DNA of 33,674 bases from an uncultured Neglectibacter sp. (GTDB lineage Bacteria; Bacillota; Clostridia; Oscillospirales; Acutalibacteraceae), in NCBI GenBank assembly GCA_937958185.1, contig CALFFN010000015.1, positions 1-33,674 of the forward strand, given 5' to 3'. The stretch's first letter is position 1; each line of letters begins with the position of its first letter. The translations under genes and the position numbers were made by a program. Shown here one piece after another: positions 15,149 through 24,065 of the stretch. Below the pieces are notes generated by a model, which saw nothing but the letters and a program-made list of their open reading frames with translations, made no database searches and was not told where the DNA came from.

Positions 15149-15958
15149 ATGGAGCTTATCACATTTCACCCGCTAGAGGGTTCCGGCGCAGCCGTCACAG
15201 GCTACCTGCACACCCCTGTCTGGGAAATGGAGACCCGTCGGGAGCAGTATCCCGGCATCGTCATCTGCCCCGGCGGCGCGTATTTTGCGGTATCGGAGCG
15301 GGAGGCGGAGCCCATAGCCCTGCCTTTCTTTGCCCGGGGCTACAACGTGTTCGTCCTCACCTATTCCACCGGGGAGCGTGCAAAAGGCTTCCAGCCCCTG
15401 CGGGAGCTTTCCGAGACCATGCGGGCGGTCCGCAGCCATCAGGAATGGCGGGTGGACCCGGAGCATATCGCCGTGTGCGGCTTTTCCGCCGGCGGGCACC
15501 TTGCCTGCTCCCTAGGCACCATGTGGGACGACCCGGAGCTTTTGAAGGTCTATGACAACCATGGCGGCAAGAACCGCCCCAACGCCATGATCCTGGGGTA
15601 TCCCGTCATCACGGCGGACGAGCACGCCCATGTGGATTCCATTAAAAACGTCAGCGGCTGTGAAGCGGGAACACCCGGCTATGAATACTTTTCCCTGGAC
15701 AAACGGGTCAGCAAAAAGACCTGCCCTGCCTTTCTGTGGCACACCGCCGAGGACGACTGCGTCCCGGTGGAAAACAGCCTGAAGTTTTCCCTGGCGCTGA
15801 GCCGGGAGAATATCCCCTTTGAGCTGCACATATTCCCCAAGGGCTGGCACGGCATGTCCGCCTGTACGGAGGAAACCGGCAGCCGGGACAACTACAACGC
15901 CCGCTGGGTCGGCCTTGCCATGGACTGGCTGGACAGGCAGTTTGACTATCAGCTCTGA
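15149..15958 (+). CDS. Alpha/beta hydrolase (BD-FAE/esterase-like)
   Basis: The 269-residue protein is an acyl-ester hydrolase of the alpha/beta fold. The catalytic triad is readable: Ser113 in GFSAGG, Asp202 or Asp203 in HTAEDD, and His234 in GWHG. CPGGAY near residue 40 would form the oxyanion hole. It resembles the acetyl-xylan or feruloyl esterase-like group often annotated as BD-FAE; no signal peptide is seen, so it acts inside the cell. The substrate is unknown. GGAGG lies seven bases before the ATG. A 71-base relic of a related gene remains at 3808-3878. Confidence 0.92.
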   Translation: MELITFHPLEGSGAAVTGYLHTPVWEMETRREQYPGIVICPGGAYFAVSEREAEPIALPFFARGYNVFVLTYSTGERAKGFQPLRELSETMRAVRSHQEWRVDPEHIAVCGFSAGGHLACSLGTMWDDPELLKVYDNHGGKNRPNAMILGYPVITADEHAHVDSIKNVSGCEAGTPGYEYFSLDKRVSKKTCPAFLWHTAEDDCVPVENSLKFSLALSRENIPFELHIFPKGWHGMSACTEETGSRDNYNARWVGLAMDWLDRQFDYQL

Positions 15959-16021
15959 TTTTCCAGACGATCTGCCTCGCTGCCCCTTTTCGTATAGAGA
16001 GGATCCCTCTCAATCAACATG

Positions 16022-16068
16022 AAAAATCCCCCCGGTCAGGCGTTTTCCCGCCCCGGAGGGATTTTTTT
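16022..16068. terminator. Bidirectional terminator
   Basis: AAAAATCCC (from 16022) pairs with GGGATTTTT (from about 16058), with GC-rich bases inside. It lies between the convergent hydrolase and acyltransferase genes and has an A run on one side and a T run on the other. Confidence 0.8.
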
Positions 16069-16080
16069 CTGTGGTTCGCT

Positions 16081-17163
16081 TTACGGATTCGGTCCCTTTT
16101 CCGGCAGTTTTTTCCCCTTTTCCTTTCTGCGGGAATAGAGCAGGCGGTCCAGCCTGCTTACGGCGGCGTCAAACAGTACGGCGAGAACGGCGGTAAAGCA
16201 GAAGCTGAGAACGATACAGAGATAGGGGCGTTCCCGATAGCCTAATCGGCAAAGCAGCTGAAAGGGAATGCGCTGTAAAATGTAAATGCTGAACACATGG
16301 GAGCCCAGCCATTGCAGGATACTGTTGTTCAAAGAGAATTTCATGGTCAGGGCAAGCACCAGCAGCATAAAGAAACCGCACCACAGGGTGTACCACCCCA
16401 AATTGCTGCCGCGCCGCTCATTTGCCAGCAGGAACACCGCCAGCAGCCCGGCAAAGAAAAGCATATAAATTGTGTCGTTTTTCCCCAGGAGCTTTTGAAA
16501 ATAAGGGTGCGCAAGGGAGAATACCATGCCGGCGGGGAACATCAGCATGGTGTCGTAGGTCCAGGAATCCCTTCCCAGGCGCATTTGCCAGAAGACGCAG
16601 AGAAGGGTCAGCGCGGTGGTGAACGCGGCGCCTAAATACAGGTTCCCCCGGGCGGCAAGGAAAGAGACAAAAGCGATGGCATAGAGGGAAAGGATCGCAA
16701 ACACGTACCAGTTGCTGTTGCCGATGCTTGTCCACCCGGTAAACGCCAGCAGCGTGTTGGATACCGTCATTTCATTTCCCAAAATCAAATTGACGAGGAT
16801 ATACAGGCAGACGGCGACCGCCATGTGATAAAACACCCGGAAGAACCGCCGGAAGGGGATCGCTTTCACATAGGGAAGCCCCTTCTGCCGGATAGATTCC
16901 AGAATGCCGTAGCCGGAATAGAACAGGAACGGCACGACGACCAGCTGCCCCAGGAAGCCCCGGAAAGCGGTGTAGGGCGCGTCTACGGGAGCGTCCATCG
17001 GAAGATAGGACCCGGCATGGCTGAAAAAGACCAGCAACGTGAACAGTCCGTTTACGGCGCTGGTGCGCTCCCTGGACATGAAGTCGGAATAAAAGCGGTC
17101 CTTGCCCGCTGTTTTCAAATCCAGAAATACAATGCAGAGAAGCAGCGCCAGGAAGACGGTCAT
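16081..17163 (-). CDS. Membrane acyltransferase, family 3
   Basis: The 360-residue protein has about ten hydrophobic segments and the pattern of acyltransferase family 3 (OafA/WecH-like), which moves acetyl or other acyl groups onto cell-surface sugars. Supporting parts are AVNGLFTLLVFFSHAGSY near the N-terminus, with the family's conserved His in SHAG, then IPFRRFFRVFYHM and FSIYILQRIPFQ near the end. The tail is strongly basic (YSRRKEKGKKLPEKG). It is the last gene of a minus-strand unit after an L,D-transpeptidase (44 bases between), so acylation of wall glycan or wall polymer is plausible. GGGGG precedes the ATG. Confidence 0.82.
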   Translation of the reverse strand: MTVFLALLLCIVFLDLKTAGKDRFYSDFMSRERTSAVNGLFTLLVFFSHAGSYLPMDAPVDAPYTAFRGFLGQLVVVPFLFYSGYGILESIRQKGLPYVKAIPFRRFFRVFYHMAVAVCLYILVNLILGNEMTVSNTLLAFTGWTSIGNSNWYVFAILSLYAIAFVSFLAARGNLYLGAAFTTALTLLCVFWQMRLGRDSWTYDTMLMFPAGMVFSLAHPYFQKLLGKNDTIYMLFFAGLLAVFLLANERRGSNLGWYTLWCGFFMLLVLALTMKFSLNNSILQWLGSHVFSIYILQRIPFQLLCRLGYRERPYLCIVLSFCFTAVLAVLFDAAVSRLDRLLYSRRKEKGKKLPEKGPNP

Positions 17164-17207
17164 GGGATAACCCCCTTTTTCGGGAAATCGGGATCAGCGG
17201 AACGCGT

Positions 17208-19046
17208 TCAGTGGCAGCCGTTTTCCCGGCAGCGCCACTGGGCGGTGGGGTCGGTGGGGTCCCAGGTGTGCCAGGAGGGGATCTGGATACCCGCGGGCTT
17301 TTTCAGGGGACCGGAGCTTTCCGCGGTAGTAATGGTCACCTTTGTGCCCAAAGCGCAATTGTCAAAAATCCATTTGGCGTCCCTGCAGTTCAGCCGGATA
17401 CAGCCCAGCGACCGGGTCTCGCCCAGGTGGTTGTATTCCTCCACCTCAAGGTCCATATTGCTCAAGGTCCAGTTGGGTACGGAATGGAACAGGTAATTGC
17501 CCTGTATCTGGGTGCACCACTGCGCCCAGGTGTCTCCGATCATCTGCAGCCAGCGGTAACGGTCGGGCGTGTAATAGGTGCCGGTAATGGTGCCGTACCC
17601 GCAGGAGGCGCGCATTGCCCGCACCGGCGTATTGTAGCTGCCGCCGCTGTCCCTGGCAAAAATGATGAGGTAATTGGAATCCTTATACACCTTGATAAAA
17701 TAAGGTCCGCTCACCACGCCCAGATTGGAGATATCCTCCACCATCACGCCGTTGCGGTAGTACCGCCGCCAGCTTCCCTCCATGTGGAAGCCGGTAAACG
17801 CCGCCCCGGTGGTGTTATTGAAAATGTATTTTTTCCCGTCGATGGTGTGGACGCCCCGCAGGAATTTCCGGGTGGCGGCGTCCAGATAGTACAACGTGCC
17901 GTTATCCCTGACCCAGCCACTTTTCTCGGGGTAGGAGGTGTCCGGCGTGTAGCTGGTCCAGAGTTCCTCCGCCGCGCCGTAGGGAACATAGCTGTGGTCG
18001 GTGGACGCCTCCACGATATTGGCATATGCCCAATGGTCGGGGAACACATCGTAGAAATTCTTGGCGTCCGTTTTGGCGGCAACGTCGGCGTCGGGCAGCC
18101 GGTGGAGCATGCGGTTCAGAATGGTCACAGCTTCCGCCCGGGTGATTTTGCTGTTGGGGCGGAAGGTGCCGTCGGAGAAGCCGGTGATCCAGCCCCGCTC
18201 CGCGGCGGTGGCGATATGGGGCGCCGCCCAGAAGCCCGCGGACACGTCCGAAAAGGTGCATTCCCCATCAACCAGGGTGTCAAAATTGGAAGCGATGGTC
18301 ACAAATTCCGCCCGGGTGATCTGCTTGTCCGGGCGAAAGGTGCCGTCCGTGTAGCCGTGAATGATGTCCAGCCCAGCCATGACGCCCACCGCTTTATCGT
18401 ACCATTGCCCGTGAACGTCGGAAAAAGAGCGCGTTTCCCCGTCCTGCTCCCACAGCAGGGAGTAAAACATCTGGGCGGCTTCGGCGCGGGTCATGCTGGC
18501 GTCAGGGCGGAACAGCCCTTTATCCGTTCCCTTAACATAGGCGAAATGGTCGCTGGTGTTCAGCAGGTCGGACACCTGCCTGCTCCAGCGGGCAGTGTAG
18601 GCAGCGTCCTGTTCCGCGGGAATGGACTCGGGGTAGACCAGATTTCCGTCCCTGTCGTACCAGCCCAGCACCTGTGCCCGGGGTAGCGCCGGAATTTCCG
18701 GCAGGTCTGTGGGGTACTGCCCTTTTTCCACAGTGCGGGTCTCCGTGCCGAAATTTCCCAGCCGGAAGGTCAACGTCACGGTTTCGGCAGGGGCTTCCAG
18801 CAGGGGAGAAGTATTTTCCGGCAGCTCGTCCTCCGGGGGAAGCGTCTCGTCCGCAGAGGGAGCTTCCTCCGCAGGGACATCTTCCGTTATAATTGTTTCC
18901 GCTGTGCCGGCGGCGGGAAGCTCTTCCTCCTCCGCCCCGGAAGCGGGCACGGCGCAGCAGAAGACGGTCAGCAGCAGGCAGACCAGGAACAGAGAGAAAA
19001 AGCGGACGGACGGGCTGGCTTTATGGCGGGGATAGACACGTTTCAT
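17208..19046 (-). CDS. SLH-domain L,D-transpeptidase
   Basis: The 612-residue secreted protein combines wall attachment with a YkuD L,D-transpeptidase, which makes 3-3 peptidoglycan cross-links or links proteins to peptidoglycan. A signal peptide (FFSLFLVCLLLTVFCC) and a Glu/Pro-rich linker are followed by an InlB-type beta repeat (FRLGNFGTETRTVEKGQYP). Three SLH repeats come next (LFRPDASMTRAEAAQMFYSL, TFRPDKQITRAEFVTIAS, TFRPNSKITRAEAVTILNRM), then aromatic wall-binding motifs. The YkuD domain has His521 and the motif SLGCIRLN with catalytic Cys549. AAGGAG lies 12 bases before the ATG. Mbeg1-like and acyltransferase genes flank it in the same unit. Confidence 0.93.
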   Translation of the reverse strand: MKRVYPRHKASPSVRFFSLFLVCLLLTVFCCAVPASGAEEEELPAAGTAETIITEDVPAEEAPSADETLPPEDELPENTSPLLEAPAETVTLTFRLGNFGTETRTVEKGQYPTDLPEIPALPRAQVLGWYDRDGNLVYPESIPAEQDAAYTARWSRQVSDLLNTSDHFAYVKGTDKGLFRPDASMTRAEAAQMFYSLLWEQDGETRSFSDVHGQWYDKAVGVMAGLDIIHGYTDGTFRPDKQITRAEFVTIASNFDTLVDGECTFSDVSAGFWAAPHIATAAERGWITGFSDGTFRPNSKITRAEAVTILNRMLHRLPDADVAAKTDAKNFYDVFPDHWAYANIVEASTDHSYVPYGAAEELWTSYTPDTSYPEKSGWVRDNGTLYYLDAATRKFLRGVHTIDGKKYIFNNTTGAAFTGFHMEGSWRRYYRNGVMVEDISNLGVVSGPYFIKVYKDSNYLIIFARDSGGSYNTPVRAMRASCGYGTITGTYYTPDRYRWLQMIGDTWAQWCTQIQGNYLFHSVPNWTLSNMDLEVEEYNHLGETRSLGCIRLNCRDAKWIFDNCALGTKVTITTAESSGPLKKPAGIQIPSWHTWDPTDPTAQWRCRENGCH

Positions 19047-19089
19047 GGCTTTGATTAACTCCTTGCACTTTCTTGATGTTCTGTAGGGC

Positions 19090-20304
19090 TTATTCCGTTT
19101 CCCGTTTGTGGAGAGGGAGCCTTTTCAGGAAGTCCTCCGCCAGCGGCGGCGGGGGAGGGGGGACCCGCTTTGGGGAGGGCAGTTCCGGCAGCTTCAGACC
19201 AAACTGCTTCAAATCTGCCAGAGAAATTACGGGCAGCTTCAGCCGGGAGCGCGCCAGGGAGAACAGGGAGCTGAGGGTGTGCAGAATGCAGGAATAGGTG
19301 TCCCTGTCCAGCCCCCGCAGACCGTTCAGCGTTTCAGCGGCTGCCAGCCACCATTTGTCCGGCGCGTCGGAGAAGGAATCCCCCGGCAGGGCGCGCAGCA
19401 CGTCATAGAGCGCGTCCGCGAAAGCGGACAGCTCCTCCGGGGACAGGGAGGCGATCCACGCGTTCAGGTTCTCGTCCAGAAACCTTGCCCCATAGGAAAG
19501 GCTTTCCAGGTATTCAAAGCTGCAATCCGTGACCACCCAGGAAAAGGGGTCGTGCTGCATGATCCAGAACTGCTCGCTGCGGATAATGCGGTAGTTTTCC
19601 TGGTGCTGCAGCAGCAGCCCCACCAGTGAGGACTGGGGAATGGTCTTGTGCAGCCGGGGCTCCATTTCCGCAAACTCCGGGCTTTGGAGAACGCCTTCGG
19701 TAAACCCGGGACCGTCGTGGCTGTAAAAGCCCACAATGCGCTTTCTGGTCTCCGGGGAGCAGAACAGGGAGGAATACACCGCAATGTTCCCGCCCTTGGA
19801 ATGCCCTCCTACCCGCAGGTCGCCGGAAATACTTCCTGCCGCCCAGTCCAGATAGGCGGCGCCTGCCACCTGAGAGGGTACGGGGGAGATAAACGCCAAA
19901 TTGAAATCTTCCTTCCACGCTACATAGGAGGAATCTGTACCCCGATAGGCAATATAGGCAAAATCTTCCAGCAAAAAGGTCACGGCGGAAAACTGCTCCT
20001 CCGCCTCCTTGTCAATGATGTTGACATAGCCCGCTACCCGCAAGCCCTGGAACCGCGGGTTTTCCGCGACCTGACGCACCAGTTGGCTGTCCAGCTCCGG
20101 CACCCTGTCGTGGGCTGTCAGGGAAGCGACGGCGCTGTCGGCGGCAAGGTCGATAAAGGAGACGGGCGATTCCTGGGTCTCCGGCACAAGCCCGGAAAAA
20201 TCCAGATAGGAAAGCTGGGAAAGGATCAGGCTGTCCACCTCGCAGAAAGGCTTTTCCGCGAATTTGGCGGTACAGTCCCTTGCGTAGTCCAGAATATTTC
20301 CCAT
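19090..20304 (-). CDS. Mbeg1-like (DUF2974) alpha/beta hydrolase-fold protein
   Basis: The roughly 404-residue protein carries a lipase-like elbow GGHSKGGN with the putative nucleophile Ser169. Other matches to the Mbeg1-like group are SLILSQLSYLDFSG, YIAYRGTDSSYVAWKEDFN and SHDGPGFTEGVL. Many members are cytosolic and uncharacterised. The C-terminus is proline-rich (SPKRVPPPPPPLAEDFL). The start at 20304 (MGNILDYARD) follows AAGGAGGT; an in-frame ATG at 20334 does not. It is the first gene of a three-gene unit with the L,D-transpeptidase 43 bases downstream, so a link to the envelope is possible. Confidence 0.88.
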   Translation of the reverse strand: MGNILDYARDCTAKFAEKPFCEVDSLILSQLSYLDFSGLVPETQESPVSFIDLAADSAVASLTAHDRVPELDSQLVRQVAENPRFQGLRVAGYVNIIDKEAEEQFSAVTFLLEDFAYIAYRGTDSSYVAWKEDFNLAFISPVPSQVAGAAYLDWAAGSISGDLRVGGHSKGGNIAVYSSLFCSPETRKRIVGFYSHDGPGFTEGVLQSPEFAEMEPRLHKTIPQSSLVGLLLQHQENYRIIRSEQFWIMQHDPFSWVVTDCSFEYLESLSYGARFLDENLNAWIASLSPEELSAFADALYDVLRALPGDSFSDAPDKWWLAAAETLNGLRGLDRDTYSCILHTLSSLFSLARSRLKLPVISLADLKQFGLKLPELPSPKRVPPPPPPLAEDFLKRLPLHKRETE

Positions 20305-20410
20305 CGGCAAAGACCTCCTTGTAATGCCCCACATCTAGTTGCTGTTTCTTTAGTGTACCATAAATATGGGAAATGGGAAAGAGATATTCAAAAATTTCTT
20401 TCGACCTTTT

Positions 20411-20438
20411 TTGCAGACAGCGGAAGATATGATATAAT
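20411..20438 (+). promoter_or_regulatory. Promoter of gpsA
   Basis: TTGCAG (20411-20416), a 16-base spacer and TATAAT (20433-20438); reading TTTGCA as the -35 gives 17. It lies 69 bases before the start codon. Confidence 0.65.
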
Positions 20439-20507
20439 GATTGCAAAGTAAAAGAAAGGCTTTTCAAACTGGAAATATTTTCCGTCCATTCTAAGGGGGT
20501 AAAGCTT

Positions 20508-21467
20508 ATGAAAATTTCCGTATTGGGCTGTGGAAGATGGGGGACCTTTCTGGCGTGGTATCTGCACCGCATCGGGCATGAAGTCACGCTGTACGGCAGG
20601 GAGGGTTCCGCCCGCATGGACGCGCTGATTGCCACCCGCACCAACGGCGTGACCACCCTGCCGGAAGAAATGACCCTGACCCGTGACCTGAAAACCGCGC
20701 TGGAAAGCCCTGTGCTGGTGATCTCCGTAGGCTCCCAGAGCCTGCGGGGTCTGATAAAGGAGATCGCCGCCCTTTGCCCGGCGGAGAAAAAGACCTATGT
20801 CCTGTGCATGAAGGGTCTGGAGATCGGCACGGGCAAGCGGCTTTCCACCATCGTCAGGGAGGAAGCCGGGGAAAGCGCCGGGGTCGCCGTGTGGCTGGGA
20901 CCCGGTCATGTGCAGGAATTTACCGCGGGCATTCCCAACTGCATGGTGCTGGACAGCGAGGACGAGGCGTTGAAGGAGCGGCTGGTCGCGGAGCTTTCGG
21001 GCGACCTGATCCGCTTCTATTACGGCAGGGATTTGCTGGGCAACGAGGTGGGCGCGGCGGCGAAAAACGTCATCGGCATTGCCGCCGGAATGCTGGACGG
21101 GCTTCACCTTTCCTCCCTGAAAGGCGCGCTGATGAGCCGGGGCACCCGGGAGATCGCCCGGCTGATCGCCGCCCTGGGGGGCAGCGAGCTTTCCGCCTAC
21201 GGGCTGTGCCATTTGGGAGATTACGAAGCCACCGTATTTTCCCAGTACAGCCACAACCGCCGGTACGGCGAGGCTCTGATTTTAGGGCAGAAATTTGAGG
21301 AGCTTGCCGAGGGCTGCCACACCGTCCGGGCACTTGTCAAGCTGGGAGAGGAGACCGGCGTTTCCCTGCCCATCTGCCATGCGGTATACGGAATGCTGTA
21401 CGAAAACGCCGACCCCCACAAGACGCTGGACGCCCTGTTCTCCCGCAGCCTGAAAAACGAATTTTGA
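20508..21467 (+). CDS. gpsA: NAD(P)H-dependent glycerol-3-phosphate dehydrogenase
   Basis: The 319-residue enzyme reduces dihydroxyacetone phosphate to sn-glycerol 3-phosphate, the backbone of phospholipids. The Rossmann motif is GCGRWGT (residues 7-13). The catalytic lysine lies in NEVGAAAKNVIGIAAG (about residue 186), and the substrate loop is SRGTREIARLIAALGG. The motif usually reading SGPS is WLGPGH here, and the family's GLAGLGD is GLCHLGD, so it is a somewhat divergent copy and could be a GpsA-like paralogue. GGGGGT precedes the ATG. A stable hairpin and a terminator follow. Confidence 0.88.
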   Translation: MKISVLGCGRWGTFLAWYLHRIGHEVTLYGREGSARMDALIATRTNGVTTLPEEMTLTRDLKTALESPVLVISVGSQSLRGLIKEIAALCPAEKKTYVLCMKGLEIGTGKRLSTIVREEAGESAGVAVWLGPGHVQEFTAGIPNCMVLDSEDEALKERLVAELSGDLIRFYYGRDLLGNEVGAAAKNVIGIAAGMLDGLHLSSLKGALMSRGTREIARLIAALGGSELSAYGLCHLGDYEATVFSQYSHNRRYGEALILGQKFEELAEGCHTVRALVKLGEETGVSLPICHAVYGMLYENADPHKTLDALFSRSLKNEF

Positions 21468-21486
21468 TGAGATATTCTCCATAACA

Positions 21487-21514
21487 AACGCCCCTGCCGT
21501 TCGGCAGGGGCGTT
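21487..21514 (+). other. Perfect GC-rich hairpin after gpsA
   Basis: AACGCCCCTGCC (21487-21498) pairs perfectly with GGCAGGGGCGTT (21503-21514) around a GTTC loop. No T run follows, so it may protect the 3' end of the message and not terminate by itself. Confidence 0.6.
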
Positions 21515-21526
21515 CCGAAAACAGCG

Positions 21527-21570
21527 AATCCTCCCCACAACGGTTGGTCGAAGGGAGGATTTCTCATTTT
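21527..21570 (+). terminator. Terminator of gpsA
   Basis: AATCCTCCC (21527-21535) pairs with GGGAGGATT (21553-21561), followed by TCTCATTTT. It is a second hairpin in line behind the one at 21487. Confidence 0.65.
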
Positions 21571-21672
21571 GCGATAGTGCGGCAGCGCCCCTTACACAGG
21601 GGTGCCTTCCGCTTCTCGCAACTGGCAGTCAAATCCCAATTGATCCGCACAGCTTTCAGTCGGGATACGCAC

Positions 21673-22380
21673 TTACGAAAATTGCTCGCCATCTTCCCGT
21701 TCTGCCTGCGGTGCAACCGCCGCCCGTTCCTTCATTGCCTGCTTCAGCTCTTTCAGGAGAACGTCCACCTTTTCCCCGGTGATTGTCGTTTTTATGGACG
21801 CTTTCTGCTCGTCAAAGGCGGAAAGAACATAGCCGTCTTCAGTCACGTAGAAAAAGCCGTTTACGCCGAATTGCATACGGGTCTCCACGTCCATGTCCCG
21901 AATGACAGGAACGATGGCTTTCATGCCCTTGGACAGGCGAGGCTTGTAGTCCACAAAATCCATATTGGACGCGATCGTCAGCTTGTCTCCCGGCTGGAAC
22001 AGCCCGGCGGCATCTTCTATTACGGTGATAGGGTACTCGTAAAATTTGTATACGTCTCCGATTCCGTTTTCCTGCCGCTTTTTGTCCAGCTCCGGGTTTC
22101 CGGTGGAAATGTACTGGTCATAGGTCGTCATGTCCCCGTCTATGGTACAGTAAATAAAAGTATCTTCACGTGCTTTGACCTTTTCCCATGTTGGAACCAA
22201 CAAATCCCCATTGGGAGGAAGCGTGCGGATATCCCCGCAAACAGGGTATTTTTCCCGCAATTTGCTGATTTCACTTTCGGACAGGCGCTGCTCCCCGAAA
22301 CGGAAGAACGCCAACCAGCCTATGGCGCAGAGCAGGACGACAGCAGCCACACCGAAAAGCAGCTTCTTTTTGTGGGACAT
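21673..22380 (-). CDS. Membrane-anchored protein of unknown function (downstream paralogue)
   Basis: The roughly 235-residue protein has one N-terminal helix (MSHKKKLLFGVAAVVLLCAI) and a soluble outer domain with little resemblance to a named family. The domain reads like a small beta-rich surface module (WEKVKAREDTFIYCTIDGD, GVNGFFYVTEDGYVLSAF). There is no lipobox cysteine, so it is a signal-anchor and not a lipoprotein. The start at 22380 follows GAGGTG. Its initiation region is identical over 24 bases to that of the gene 51 bases upstream, which points to tandem duplication. Not recognised beyond this. Confidence 0.7.
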   Translation of the reverse strand: MSHKKKLLFGVAAVVLLCAIGWLAFFRFGEQRLSESEISKLREKYPVCGDIRTLPPNGDLLVPTWEKVKAREDTFIYCTIDGDMTTYDQYISTGNPELDKKRQENGIGDVYKFYEYPITVIEDAAGLFQPGDKLTIASNMDFVDYKPRLSKGMKAIVPVIRDMDVETRMQFGVNGFFYVTEDGYVLSAFDEQKASIKTTITGEKVDVLLKELKQAMKERAAVAPQAEREDGEQFS

Positions 22381-22431
22381 GGGCGCACCTCGATTCAAGT
22401 CCTTGGAATGTCGAAATTTCACAATAAAGCC

Positions 22432-22965
22432 TTATTCCCGCCCTGCTGAATCCATCTCAAAGTAGCAGTAGGGAAGACCGTCTTTATAGATTCGATATTG
22501 CCCGTCCATCGCTAATGTGCCCGTGGGAAATACGAACCTGTGTTCATAAACTGGACCGTCCAACTCATGGGCAGATAGGGGAACGACCTCGTTTTCCCAG
22601 GGGGTATACACGATGTACCAGTTCCCCTTGTGGAAATATTCAAGCCACCACAGGGCGCCGGTAGAGCCGATTCTTTCTTTCTTTGCACGGTAGACGACGG
22701 TCACCACGTCTCCCTTGGTTCCCGTAGAAGGGACCTCCACGTCAAATTCAATTTTCTCCGCCGTGGCGGCAGCCCTCTCTTCGGCGAGCTTCAGACCGGG
22801 AAAGAACTGGGGGTCACGGGCGGTTTCCTCTGTGGGCGCGGTTTCCCACATGGGAAACCGATTTTCCACGCGAAAAATTTGGAAAAGGAAAGCCCCGCCA
22901 AAAAGGAGCCCGAGAACCAGAAGCCCGGCGGCAACCGTCACGATGATTTTTTTCTTTCGGGACAT
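22432..22965 (-). CDS. Membrane-anchored protein of unknown function (upstream paralogue)
   Basis: The roughly 177-residue protein starts MSRKKKIIVTVAAGLLVLGL, a basic stretch and a single membrane helix, and then has an extracellular part (VEVPSTGTKGDVVTVVYRAK, GTLAMDGQYRIYKDGLPYCY). No enzyme motif is visible. The start at 22965 follows GAGGTG; an in-frame upstream ATG at 23034 has no ribosome site. It shares its N-terminal anchor type and 24 identical bases around the start codon with the next gene, but the outer domains have diverged beyond easy alignment. A promoter (TTTACT, 17, TATTAT) lies near 23060-23090 on the minus strand. Confidence 0.7.
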   Translation of the reverse strand: MSRKKKIIVTVAAGLLVLGLLFGGAFLFQIFRVENRFPMWETAPTEETARDPQFFPGLKLAEERAAATAEKIEFDVEVPSTGTKGDVVTVVYRAKKERIGSTGALWWLEYFHKGNWYIVYTPWENEVVPLSAHELDGPVYEHRFVFPTGTLAMDGQYRIYKDGLPYCYFEMDSAGRE

Positions 22966-23303
22966 GGGCGCACCTCGATTCAGGAAAGCTTCCGCTTTTG
23001 GGTTTTTCAGGCGTTCCGTGGGATATCGGAGCATTTTTCCATGATGTTGATGTTAATGAAATAATATCATATCAATTAAATAAAGTAAAGAAAAGTTTGT
23101 AAAGAATTGCGGGATAGATTTGCAAAATATATTCTTCCTTTGCCGATTTTCTCCCGATAAAATCATGCTGCCCAGCCTTGGCAGCTTCCCGTAATTTCCC
23201 GTTCCGGGGTTCACGGTTTTTCTGCAAATTCTTCCCGGCTGCCGCTTGACAACTGAACAAATGTTTGCTATGATAAGCTGGGAAAATGAGAGGGGGCGGA
23301 AAA
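22966..23303. other. Divergent promoter region between the anchored-protein pair and radC
   Basis: This 338-base gap is AT-rich in its left half and holds a minus-strand promoter near 23060-23090. A short hairpin, GCTGCC/GGCAGC, lies near 23169-23187. The plus-strand radC promoter is at 23246-23274. No gene is supported here. Confidence 0.6.
23246..23274 (+). promoter_or_regulatory. Promoter of the radC-uvrB-uvrA operon
   Basis: TTGACA (23246-23251), 17 bases, TATGAT (23269-23274). No LexA box (GAAC-N4-GTTC type) was seen around it, so SOS control is not apparent. Confidence 0.75.
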
Positions 23304-24050
23304 ATGAAACCGAAACAGAAAAACCAGCCCGCGGAATCCCCGGAGGAGCTGCAGCGCCGCCGGGTGCTGCAGGAAGCGCTGGCGTGCCTGCTGCCGGAGC
23401 CGGAAGCGGAAACGGTCTGCGCACGGCTGCTGGAAGCCTTCGGCAGCTTTGACGGCATCTTCTGCGCCCCGGAGGAAGTGCTGCGGGACGTTCCCGGCGT
23501 GGGGGAAAAGGTTGCCCATTTTCTGCGGCTGGTGATCCGGCTGTCCCAAACCTATCTGGAGGAACGCTCCTGGAACCTCCGCCGCATTTACGACACCCCC
23601 TCGGCGGTGGAGATGTTCCGCCCGAAATTCTTAGGGCGCAAAACGGAAGCGGTCTGCCTGATGCTGCTGGACGGCAGGGGCAGAATGGTGTATAACGACA
23701 TCATCTGCGAGGGCTCCATCAGCGAGGTGCCCCTTTATCTCCGGCAGGTGCTGCAGCTCTGCATGGAGTACAAGGTGGAGGAAGTGTTCCTGGCGCACAA
23801 TCACCCCAGCGGCATGGCGTTCCCCTCTCAGAACGACCTGCTGGTCACCGACCGGCTGCTTGTGGCGCTGGACAGCATAAACGTCGCACTTTGCGACCAC
23901 ATTATTTTCGCGGACGAAAGCTATTACTCCTTTCTGGGCAGCGGCGTGCTGACCCGGCAGGAGGATATCATGCGGCAGACGCAGTATGAAGAGACCGAAA
24001 CCGTGCGGAAGCTGGAAGCGCGGCTGCGGGGACAGAACGAGGAAGCATAG
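23304..24050 (+). CDS. radC: RadC-like JAB domain protein
   Basis: The roughly 248-residue protein has a helix-hairpin-helix region (LLEAFGSFDGIFCAPEEVLRDVPGVGEKVA) and a C-terminal JAB/MPN metal-binding domain with the full JAMM motif HNHPSGMAFPSQND (His165, His167, Asp178). RadC was once linked to DNA repair but its biochemical role is unsettled. The start at 23304 (MKPKQK) follows AGGGGG; the in-frame ATG at 23286 lies only 12 bases past the -10 box and is unlikely. The gene leads a seven-gene unit containing uvrB and uvrA, which supports a role near DNA repair here. Confidence 0.9.
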   Translation: MKPKQKNQPAESPEELQRRRVLQEALACLLPEPEAETVCARLLEAFGSFDGIFCAPEEVLRDVPGVGEKVAHFLRLVIRLSQTYLEERSWNLRRIYDTPSAVEMFRPKFLGRKTEAVCLMLLDGRGRMVYNDIICEGSISEVPLYLRQVLQLCMEYKVEEVFLAHNHPSGMAFPSQNDLLVTDRLLVALDSINVALCDHIIFADESYYSFLGSGVLTRQEDIMRQTQYEETETVRKLEARLRGQNEEA

Positions 24051-24065
24051 AAAGGGGGAGGCGGC

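Noticed and set aside
23246..23303. SOS (LexA) box at the repair operon
   Set aside because: No GAAC-N4-GTTC or related palindrome could be found around the promoter.
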